Below are positions 1 through 4,827 of a stretch of 5,078 nucleotides of DNA, piece after piece; within the stretch, counting starts at the first letter, position 1; the number at the start of each line of letters is the position of its first letter. The translations under genes were made by a program, and so were the position numbers. The notes under the pieces were generated by a model. It was not told where the DNA came from and made no database searches. It saw nothing but the letters and a program-made list of their open reading frames with translations. Origin of the DNA: JAWLCG01 sp041687295 (GTDB lineage Bacteria > Planctomycetota > Phycisphaerae > SM23-33 > FEN-1343); assembly GCA_041687295.1 (NCBI GenBank), contig JAWLCG010000353.1:1-5078 (forward strand), in the 5' to 3' direction.

Positions 1-42
1 ATGGCCGACGCCAACCAGGCGTTCGCCCACTTCGCCTGGTAA
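1..42 (+). CDS. rpsG: 30S ribosomal protein S7, C-terminal tail (partial, 5' end outside window)
   Basis: The first 13 codons read MADANQAFAHFAW followed by TAA. Many bacterial S7 proteins end in a very similar string (MAEANKAFAHYRW type), part of the C-terminal helix. S7 is a primary binder of the 3' major domain of 16S rRNA and organises the 30S head near the E site. The ATG at position 1 is an internal methionine, not the start; the rest of the gene lies upstream. The position just before fusA is the classical str-operon order (rpsL-rpsG-fusA). The call rests on 13 residues plus synteny, so it is good but not absolute. No T-rich terminator follows the stop, so read-through into the fusA leader is possible. 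Confidence 0.85.
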   Translation: MADANQAFAHFAW

Positions 43-66
43 CCCAGACTCCCGCCGGCTCGCCTC

Positions 67-96
67 TTTCCGGGGCGCGCCTGCCGCTTCTATACT
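67..96 (+). promoter_or_regulatory. Candidate sigma-70-type promoter for fusA leader
   Basis: TATACT at 91-96 matches five of six bases of the -10 consensus and sits in a small AT-rich island (TTCTATACTGTAG) inside very GC-rich sequence. A weak -35 candidate, TTTCCG at 67-72 (three of six matches), lies 18 bp upstream. Transcription would begin around 102-105, exactly where the first strong hairpin starts. It would let fusA be expressed separately from rpsL-rpsG. The -35 is poor, so this is moderate evidence only. Confidence 0.45.
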
Positions 97-103
97 GTAG
101 CAT

Positions 104-422
104 TCGGCGGGTCCTGGACCCGTCGGCGGGTTCGGCCTCCGGGCCGGGCCCGGACAATCGGTGCAGGAGAATCGCCTCCCCAGGGTAGGGGGGGCGACCC
201 CGGTGGGGCCGGCGGACTCTCGGGTCCGCCCAGCCGATGCCGGGGCTCAGACAAGGCCCCCAGCCGCTCTCAAGGCCTCGGGCCGCTTGAGATAGGACAA
301 CCGGGCCGGCTTGTGCCCCCCTTAAAGCCGGTGGCCCGTCGTCTTCGACGGCGGGGACTACGCCTACGACTGGACAAGGACTGTCTGGCTGCACGCCGCG
401 GCCCCTCGGGGTCGAACGGTGC
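104..422 (+). ncRNA. Candidate structured RNA / structured 5' leader of fusA (unassigned class)
   Basis: Consecutive stems with short loops are visible. 105-113 pairs with 117-125 (9 bp, one G-U, loop CTG). 138-144 pairs with 148-154 (7 bp). 172-181 pairs with 188-197 (10 bp, one G-U, loop AGGGTA). 198-201 pairs with 205-208. 211-217 pairs with 224-230 (7 bp, loop TCTCGG). 242-246 pairs with 256-260. 268-274 pairs with 286-292 (7 bp, inner GCC/GGC). 306-312 pairs with 325-331 (7 bp). 336-341 pairs with 346-351 (6 bp, loop TCTT). 391-394 pairs with 419-422, enclosing 400-404/409-413. ATCGG at 157-161 can also pair with CCGAT at 234-238 and close a multibranch domain. Purine-rich linkers such as GGACAA separate several stems. 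GC-rich DNA gives some hairpins by chance, so only the density and perfection argue for function. No known family was recognised, and strand and ends are inferred from the promoter. Confidence 0.35.
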
Positions 423-499
423 GCCGTAGAACAACGGGTAGGAGCCCATGCCGCGGTGCTGCGCGCCCCTGGCCTGGACCATTCGCCCCTGTGTCCGCG

Positions 500-529
500 C
501 CCGCCCGGAACTGGCGGGACTGAGGTTTC
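500..529 (+). promoter_or_regulatory. Hairpin and ribosome binding site in front of fusA
   Basis: CCCGCC at 500-505 pairs with GGCGGG at 513-518 (6 bp, loop CGGAACT). The purine-rich TGAGG at 521-525 follows and serves as the Shine-Dalgarno element, four bases before the GTG start at 530. TGA at 521-523 is also an in-frame stop for the fusA frame. No start further upstream is therefore possible, and GTG 530 is fixed. The hairpin ends two bases before the Shine-Dalgarno element and could influence its accessibility. Confidence 0.55.
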
Positions 530-2602
530 GTGGCTGCTGACCTGAGCAAAATCCGGAACATCGGCATCATGGCCCACATCGATGCCGGCAAGACCACCGT
601 GACCGAGCGGGTGCTCTACTTCACGGGGAAGACCTACAAGATCGGCGAGGTCCACGAGGGCACCGCCGTCATGGACTACCTCGTGGAAGAGCAGCAGCGG
701 GGGATCACTATCACCTCCGCCGCCACCACCTGCCCGTGGAAGGGCCTGACGGTCAACCTGATCGACACGCCCGGCCACGTGGACTTCACGATCGAGGTCG
801 AGCGGAGCCTCCGCGTCCTGGACGGCGCGGTGGCCGTGTTCTGCTGCGTCGGCGGCGTCGAGGCCCAGAGCGAGACCGTCTGGCGCCAGGCCGTCCGCTA
901 CCGCGTGCCGCGGATGTGCTTCATCAATAAGATGGACCGCCTCGGCGCCGACTTCCCCACCGTTATCGCCGAGATCGCCGATCGGCTCGAAAGCAGCCCC
1001 GTCCCCATCCAGATTCCGATGGGCAGCGGGCCCGAGTTCGTCGGTCAGATCGACCTGATCGAGCAGAAGGCCTACACCTACAAGGCCCTCGACGTCGCCA
1101 CCGAGATGCTGGCCGGCGAGATCCCCGACGCTTATGCCGACGAGGCCGCCCTCGCCCGCGAGGAGATGATCGAGCGGATCGCCGAGGTCGACGACGTCCT
1201 GATGGAGAAGTTCATCCAGGGCGAGGCGATCGAGGTGCCCGACATCAAGGCCGCCCTCCGCCGGGCCGTCTGTGCCAACAAGATCCAGCCCGTGCTGTGC
1301 GGCTCGGCCCTGAAGCACATGGGCGTCCGCCTGCTGCTGGACGCCGTGCTGGACTACCTGCCCAGCCCGCTGGACGTGCCGCCGGTGACCGGCCAGGAGT
1401 CGCTGGACAGCGACAAGCCCGTCCAACGGCCTGCCGACCCGGACGCGCCGTTCTGCGGCTTGGTGTTCAAGATCGTCTCGGACCCCCATGGCGACCTCTA
1501 CTTCACGCGGATCTACAGCGGCACGCTGCCGGCCGGCACGCGGACGTACAACTCCTCCCGCGACCAGAAGGAGATTGTCTCGCGGATCTGGGAGATGTAC
1601 GCCAAGCAGCGCATCCGGCGCGAGGAGGCCCGTGCGGGCGACATCGTGGCCCTGGTCGGCTGCAAGCACAGCCTGACGGGCGACACCCTGTGCGACCCGC
1701 GCAACCCGATCGTGCTGGAGAAGATGGAGTTCCCGCCCACGGTCATCAGCATGTCGATTGAGCCGCAGAGCTCAGCCGACAAGACCAAGCTGGGCGAGGC
1801 CCTGGTCGTCCTGGGCCGCGAGGACCCGACCTTCGACAGCCGATTCGACGAAGAGACCGGCCAGACGATCATCTCGGGCATGGGCGAGCTGCACCTGGAA
1901 ATCATTCGCAACAAGCTCACGCGCGACCTCGGCGTCAACGTCCGGGTGGGCAAGCCGCGGGTGAGCTACCGCGAGACGATCCGCGGCTCGGCCCAGGCCG
2001 AGGGGCGCTTCGCCCGCCAGATGGGTGGCCGATCGCACTTTGCCGCCGTCACGCTCAAGGTCGAGCCCTTCGAGCCCAAGACCGGCGGGGAGACGACGGC
2101 GTTCGTCAACGCGATGAAGGCCGAGCTGCCCCGCGAGTTCCTCGCCGCCGTCGAGCGGGGCGCCCGCGACGCGGCCACCACCGGCGTGCTGGCCGGCTAC
2201 CCGATGGTCAACGTCAAGGCCACGCTGCTGGGCGCCGAGATGCACCCGACGGATTCGAGCGACCTGGCCTTCGAGCAGTCGGCCGTCATGGCCCTGGAGC
2301 AGGCCATCCAGCAGGCAGACCCGGTGCTCATGGAACCGATCATGAGCGTGCGGATCGCCTGCCCGGACGAGTCGCTCGGGTCGGTCACCGGCGACCTGAA
2401 CGCCCGGCGGGGCGAGATCGTGAACATGGCCGAGCGGCACGGCCTGCGCGTCGTGGACGCCAAGGTGCCCCTGGCCGAGCTGTTCGGATACACCACGACG
2501 CTGCGGAGCCTCTCGCAAGGCCGGGCCACCAGCACCATGGAGCCCAGCCACTACGCGATCGTTCCGGAGAACGTTTCGCAGGGCCTGCTGCGGTGGGTCT
2601 GA
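530..2602 (+). CDS. fusA: Elongation factor G (translocase GTPase), divergent type
   Basis: EF-G of 690 residues, a normal length. It hydrolyses GTP to move tRNAs and mRNA by one codon after peptide transfer, and with ribosome recycling factor it can split post-termination ribosomes. Visible motifs: G1 AHIDAGKT 15-22; switch I RGITITSAATT 57-67 with the conserved Thr60; G3 DTPGH 79-83; G4 NKMD 133-136; G5 CGSA 257-260. The G' insert lies between G4 and G5. Domain II spans about 305-395; domain III about 398-475 (GMGELHLEII 450-459); domain IV about 478-598; domain V about 600-690. The GTG start is forced by TGA at 521-523; the next methionine (residue 14) would remove the strand before the P-loop. 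Oddities: the domain IV tip reads GGRSHF at 499-504 where usual EF-G has GGRGQY, and residues 105-109 read CCVGG where DA-x-x-G is usual. His572 of the second tip loop (HPTDSSDLAF) is kept. Known EF-G subfamilies in planctomycetes include forms related to mitochondrial EF-G1 and EF-G2; I cannot place this copy firmly. Family assignment is certain. Confidence 0.97.
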   Translation: MAADLSKIRNIGIMAHIDAGKTTVTERVLYFTGKTYKIGEVHEGTAVMDYLVEEQQRGITITSAATTCPWKGLTVNLIDTPGHVDFTIEVERSLRVLDGAVAVFCCVGGVEAQSETVWRQAVRYRVPRMCFINKMDRLGADFPTVIAEIADRLESSPVPIQIPMGSGPEFVGQIDLIEQKAYTYKALDVATEMLAGEIPDAYADEAALAREEMIERIAEVDDVLMEKFIQGEAIEVPDIKAALRRAVCANKIQPVLCGSALKHMGVRLLLDAVLDYLPSPLDVPPVTGQESLDSDKPVQRPADPDAPFCGLVFKIVSDPHGDLYFTRIYSGTLPAGTRTYNSSRDQKEIVSRIWEMYAKQRIRREEARAGDIVALVGCKHSLTGDTLCDPRNPIVLEKMEFPPTVISMSIEPQSSADKTKLGEALVVLGREDPTFDSRFDEETGQTIISGMGELHLEIIRNKLTRDLGVNVRVGKPRVSYRETIRGSAQAEGRFARQMGGRSHFAAVTLKVEPFEPKTGGETTAFVNAMKAELPREFLAAVERGARDAATTGVLAGYPMVNVKATLLGAEMHPTDSSDLAFEQSAVMALEQAIQQADPVLMEPIMSVRIACPDESLGSVTGDLNARRGEIVNMAERHGLRVVDAKVPLAELFGYTTTLRSLSQGRATSTMEPSHYAIVPENVSQGLLRWV

Positions 2603-2612
2603 CCGCCCTTGA

Positions 2613-2671
2613 GCGAAAAGCTGCGAAAATCTTTCGAGCAGAATTGACTTTGACCGCGAAATCAGTATGGT
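2613..2671 (+). promoter_or_regulatory. Strong sigma-70-type promoter of the S10 operon
   Basis: TTGACT at 2644-2649 (five of six -35 matches) is separated by 16 bp from TATGGT at 2666-2671 (four of six -10 matches). Upstream, A-tracts at 2616-2619 and 2626-2629 lie exactly 10 bp apart within a repeated GCGAAAA, as expected for curved or UP-element-like DNA. A second TTGACC at 2650-2655 overlaps the spacer. Transcription would start near 2678, giving a leader of about 110 bases before rpsJ. This is the most AT-rich stretch in the window, set in a 187-bp gap between fusA and rpsJ, and is where the S10 operon promoter is expected. Confidence 0.7.
2621..2641 (+). other. Imperfect inverted repeat after fusA, overlapping the promoter upstream region
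   Basis: CTGC-GAAA at 2621-2628 can pair with TTTC at 2632-2635 and GCAG at 2638-2641, with a 3-base loop and a 2-base bulge. It begins 18 bases after the fusA stop. There is no U-run behind it, so it is not a typical intrinsic terminator. It could act as a weak 3' end structure for fusA mRNA or simply reflect the A-tracts of the promoter. Confidence 0.3.
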
Positions 2672-2789
2672 AGACGGACTCGGCAATTCGCCGCCTCGGG
2701 CAGCGTAATCTGCAGGGGCCCCAGGACGATTTTCCGGCGAAGTACAGATGGGCCTCGGATGAGCCCGGGCCGCATGGAGACCAGCGTCA
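2672..2789 (+). promoter_or_regulatory. rpsJ 5' leader with ribosome binding site
   Basis: About 110 bases lie between the inferred transcription start and rpsJ. CGGC/GCCG around an AATTC loop (2681-2693) and GGGC/GCCC around 2752-2766 can form small hairpins, and GGGGCCCC is self-complementary. The Shine-Dalgarno element GGAG at 2776-2779 lies 10 bases before ATG 2790. Two earlier ATGs (2759 and 2774) are out of frame with rpsJ. In gamma-proteobacteria L4 represses the operon through this leader; nothing here shows that the same mechanism applies. Confidence 0.4.
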
Positions 2790-3104
2790 ATGGCAACGGT
2801 GCAGGACAAGATTCGGATCCGGATGGAAGCCTACGACCACCGCTCCCTGGATACCTCGGCCCGCGAGATCGTGGACCATGCCGAGCGGACCGGGGCGCGG
2901 GTACGCGGGCCTATCCCGCTGCCCACCCGCACGGAACGCTACACGGTGCTGCGGAGTCCGCACGTGGACAAGAAGAGCCGTGAGCAGTTCGAGATGCGGA
3001 CGCACAAACGGATCATCGACATCTACGAGCCGACGGTGCGGACGATCGAGGCGCTCAACCGCCTGGTCGTGCCGGCCGGCGTGTTCGTGAAGATCAAGGC
3101 GTAG
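2790..3104 (+). CDS. rpsJ: 30S ribosomal protein S10 (NusE)
   Basis: S10 of 104 residues, the normal bacterial length. It sits in the 30S head near the A-site side and, as NusE, pairs with NusB/NusG in transcription antitermination and transcription-translation coupling. Family signatures are clear: IRIRMEAYDHRSLD (8-21), RTGARVRGPIPLPT (33-46), SPHVDKKSREQFEMRTHKR (56-74) and the C-terminal PAGVFVKIKA. The ATG at 2790 gives the expected N-terminus and has GGAG at 2776-2779. It follows fusA directly with no tuf between, and opens the S10 operon behind its own promoter. No oddity was seen in the protein. Confidence 0.97.
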   Translation: MATVQDKIRIRMEAYDHRSLDTSAREIVDHAERTGARVRGPIPLPTRTERYTVLRSPHVDKKSREQFEMRTHKRIIDIYEPTVRTIEALNRLVVPAGVFVKIKA

Positions 3105-3122
3105 CTTCGGCTAATGCCACCA

Positions 3123-3137
3123 TCCCCCTCCGGGGGA
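3123..3137 (+). other. Compact GC hairpin in the rpsJ-rplC spacer
   Basis: TCCCCC at 3123-3128 pairs perfectly with GGGGGA at 3132-3137, leaving a 3-base TCC loop. It lies 18 bases after the rpsJ stop. The following sequence is GC-rich without a U-run, so it is not an intrinsic terminator. It may be a pause, processing or stability element. Confidence 0.45.
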
Positions 3138-3199
3138 GCTCGCCAGGGCCAGTGGGGCTCGGGTGGGTCTGGTGAAGCGAGCTGGAAGGAAGACCAGGC
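3137..3199 (+). promoter_or_regulatory. Stem closing on the rplC ribosome binding site
   Basis: AGCTCGC at 3137-3143 pairs perfectly with GCGAGCT at 3177-3183, and CAG 3144-3146 can add pairing with CTG 3169-3171 across a bulge (GTGAA). The right arm ends exactly where the Shine-Dalgarno GGAAGGA (3184-3190) begins, nine bases before ATG 3200. With the hairpin at 3123-3137 it makes a structured 95-bp spacer, longer than the others in this operon. A role in controlling rplC translation is inference. Confidence 0.45.
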
Positions 3200-3859
3200 A
3201 TGAAACCAGCACTGCTGGGCAAGAAAATCGGCATGACGCAGGTCTACGACGCGGCCGGGACATTGCACCCGGTCACCGTCGTCCAGGCCGGCCCGTGCCA
3301 CGTGACCCAGGTCAAGTCGGCCGAGGGTGACGGCTACGAGGCGGTCCAGATTGGCTACGAGCCGGTCAAGGCCCACCGCACGACCAAGCCGCTGATCGGC
3401 CACGCCGCCAAGGCGGGCGTCAAGCCGGTCAAGCACTACCGCGAGTTCCGCCTGGACGAGCCGGCCGACGTCGAGGTCGGCGCCGAGCTGACCGTCGCGA
3501 GCTTCGACGGGGTCGACTGGGTCGACGTGATCGCCACGACCAAGGGCAAGGGCTTCGCCGGCGTGATGAAGCGCCACAACTTCGGCGGCCAGCCCGCCAC
3601 CCACGGCACCGAGCGCAAGCACCGCTCGCCCGGCTCGATCGGCTCGCACGGCACGGACCGCGGCCACGGCGGCAACATCAAGAAGGGCAAGCGCATGGCC
3701 GGCCACATGGGCATGGTCCGCTGCACGAGCCGTAACCACAAGCTGGTCTCGGTCGACGCCGAGAGCAACCTGCTGCTGATCAAGGGCTCGGTCCCCGGGC
3801 CCAACGGCGGGCTCGTCTTCATCCGCATCAGCAAGACCAAGAAGACCAAGAAGCAATAG
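3200..3859 (+). CDS. rplC: 50S ribosomal protein L3
   Basis: L3 of 219 residues, slightly longer than the E. coli protein (209). It binds 23S rRNA early in assembly, and its central extension reaches towards the peptidyl transferase centre. Signatures: N-terminal LLGKKIGMTQVYDAAG (5-20); KGKGFAGVMKRHNF (115-128); QPATHGTERKHRSPGSIG (131-148); KGKRMAGHMG (162-171); NLLLIKGSVPGPNGG (190-204). A basic tail (KTKKTKKQ) ends the protein. The loop between GSIG and KGKRM is SHGTDRGHGGNIK, 13 residues against nine in E. coli. The E. coli Gln150 methylated by PrmB aligns with Gly151, so that modification is not expected here. ATG 3200 is preceded by a strong GGAAGGA. Confidence 0.97.
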   Translation: MKPALLGKKIGMTQVYDAAGTLHPVTVVQAGPCHVTQVKSAEGDGYEAVQIGYEPVKAHRTTKPLIGHAAKAGVKPVKHYREFRLDEPADVEVGAELTVASFDGVDWVDVIATTKGKGFAGVMKRHNFGGQPATHGTERKHRSPGSIGSHGTDRGHGGNIKKGKRMAGHMGMVRCTSRNHKLVSVDAESNLLLIKGSVPGPNGGLVFIRISKTKKTKKQ

Positions 3860-3888
3860 CGACATCCGTCGTTATAAGGAACGGCGCC

Positions 3889-4509
3889 ATGGTGGAAGTT
3901 CCCATTTACAACCCGGAAGGCCAGCAGGTCGACACCCTGCAGGTCGATGAGCAGCGCTTCGGCGGCGAGGTCAACACCCGCCTGCTGAAGCAGGCCGTGG
4001 TGGCCTACCACACCAACACGCACCAGGGCTCCGCCGCCACGCGGAACCGGTCGATGGTGGAGGGCTCCACCCGCAAGCTGTACCGTCAGAAAGGCACCGG
4101 CAACGCCCGTCGCGGCCCGATCCGCACGAACATCATGCGGGGCGGCGGCGTGGCCCACGGCAAGCGGCCCCACCGGGTCCGCCACAGCCTCAACCGCAAG
4201 ATGCGGCGGGCGGCCCTGGACTCGGCCTTCCTGGCCAAGATGCTGGGCGCCCAGTTCAAGGTGGTCGACGGGCTCAGCCTCGAGACCCCCAAGACCAAGG
4301 TCTTCGCCCAGATGCTCAAGAACCTCAACATCAACCGCAGCTGCCTGTTCGGCCTGGCCGATCGCGATGAGGTCCTCTACCGCAGCGCCCGCAACGTCGC
4401 CAACGTTACGGTTCGCCCGCTGGCAGACCTCAACGCCTTCGAAGTCGCCTCCCGCCAGACGCTGCTGCTGACCCGCGGCGCGATGGACGCGCTGCTGCAG
4501 GGGCGCTAA
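3889..4509 (+). CDS. rplD: 50S ribosomal protein L4
   Basis: L4 of 206 residues, typical for bacteria. It has a globular domain on the 50S surface and a long loop that lines the narrow part of the nascent-peptide tunnel together with L22. The loop is recognisable at about residues 45-105, with the hallmark RQKGTGNARRGPIRT (66-80) and RGGGVAHGKRP (84-94), followed by LNRKMRRAAL (101-110). In E. coli L4 also represses its own operon; no such activity can be read from this sequence. The start ATG 3889 has AAGGA at 3876-3880. It is 29 bases after rplC, and its stop is two bases before rplW, so translation of the two is probably coupled. Confidence 0.96.
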   Translation: MVEVPIYNPEGQQVDTLQVDEQRFGGEVNTRLLKQAVVAYHTNTHQGSAATRNRSMVEGSTRKLYRQKGTGNARRGPIRTNIMRGGGVAHGKRPHRVRHSLNRKMRRAALDSAFLAKMLGAQFKVVDGLSLETPKTKVFAQMLKNLNINRSCLFGLADRDEVLYRSARNVANVTVRPLADLNAFEVASRQTLLLTRGAMDALLQGR

Positions 4510-4511
4510 CC

Positions 4512-4790
4512 ATGAAGATCCACGACGTCGTCGTTCGGCCGCTGATCACCGAGAAGAGCACGCATCAGAGCCAGGCGCTCAATGCCTACGCCTTCGAAGT
4601 GCATCCCAAGGCCGGCAAGATTGAGATCAAGCAGGCCATCCAGCAGCTCTACAGTGTGCGGGTCCTGGACGTGCGGACCAGCCACCGCCAGGGAAAGCCC
4701 CGGCGCATGGGCCGAACGATGGGCACGACCAAGGCCTGGAAGAAGGCCGTCGTCGTCCTGCACGATCAGGACCACATTGACCTGTTCTAG
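4512..4790 (+). CDS. rplW: 50S ribosomal protein L23
   Basis: L23 of 92 residues, normal for a bacterial form. It sits at the exit of the nascent-peptide tunnel and is the docking point for trigger factor and SRP. The typical N-terminus VVRPLITEKST is at 7-17; Glu14 corresponds to the E. coli docking glutamate (Glu18). IEIKQAIQQLYSVRVLDVRT (37-56) is the core helix and strand, and GRTMGTTKAWKKAVVVL (67-83) is the conserved C-terminal part. The start lies two bases after the rplD stop. The Shine-Dalgarno candidate (CAGGGG, within the last rplD codons) lies inside rplD, which supports translational coupling. Confidence 0.96.
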   Translation: MKIHDVVVRPLITEKSTHQSQALNAYAFEVHPKAGKIEIKQAIQQLYSVRVLDVRTSHRQGKPRRMGRTMGTTKAWKKAVVVLHDQDHIDLF

Positions 4791-4827
4791 CCGCTGACGC
4801 CGGCCCCAACGCCGCGAGGACACGAAC

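Larger units (their letters stand above)
43..529 (+). other. Long rpsG-fusA intergenic region without a convincing gene
   Basis: These 487 bases are unusually long for a gap inside the str operon, where spacers are often tens of bases. No open frame has a plausible start, a ribosome binding site and protein-like composition, apart from a doubtful 30-codon frame at 448-540. The frame leading into fusA is open from 326 but is closed by TAA at 323-325 and TGA at 521-523. The region holds a promoter-like element near 67-96, a run of hairpins from 105 to about 422, a hairpin at 500-518, and the fusA ribosome binding site. I could not match it to RNase P RNA, tmRNA, SRP RNA, 6S RNA or a tRNA on either strand. 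The best reading is a long, structured, GC-rich leader or an unassigned RNA. Confidence 0.75.

Noticed and set aside
43..140. Intrinsic terminator after rpsG
   Set aside because: The hairpin at 105-125 is strong but is followed by GC-rich sequence without a T-run, and it lies downstream of a promoter-like element.
237..290. 17-codon plus-strand frame from ATG 237
   Set aside because: It has no Shine-Dalgarno sequence, is very short, and lies across predicted RNA stems.
344..425. tmRNA- or tRNA-like fragments (TTCGACGG at 344-351 and GGTCGAAC at 411-418 resemble tmRNA 5' and T-loop strings)
   Set aside because: The matches are about 8 bases, the T-stem does not pair on either strand, and no acceptor stem or tag frame is present.
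270..482. 70-codon minus-strand frame in the rpsG-fusA gap, and a 77-codon one at 364-597
   Set aside because: Arg/Pro/Ser-rich sequences in GC-rich DNA without family resemblance; the second starts inside fusA. No supporting ribosome binding site was seen.
326..523. Open plus-strand stretch in the fusA frame that locally looks protein-like (VVFDGGDYAYDWTRTVWL)
   Set aside because: It is bounded by TAA 323-325 and TGA 521-523, contains no ATG and only poor GTG starts, and quickly becomes Arg/Pro-rich. A pseudogene remnant cannot be excluded but is not supported.
1772..2809. 345-codon open frame on the minus strand across fusA and the fusA-rpsJ gap
   Set aside because: It lies opposite the conserved fusA reading frame. 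Its low-complexity Arg/Ala/Gly/His composition is what antisense of high-GC codon usage produces, and no domain is recognisable.
2759..2983. 74-codon frame from ATG 2759 overlapping rpsJ
   Set aside because: It overlaps rpsJ out of frame, has no family resemblance, and rpsJ explains the region fully.
3023..3865. 280-codon minus-strand frame opposite rplC, and a similar one at 3436-4185 opposite rplC/rplD
   Set aside because: These are antisense shadows of well-conserved ribosomal protein genes, with biased Ala/Val/Asp/Leu composition and no recognisable protein.
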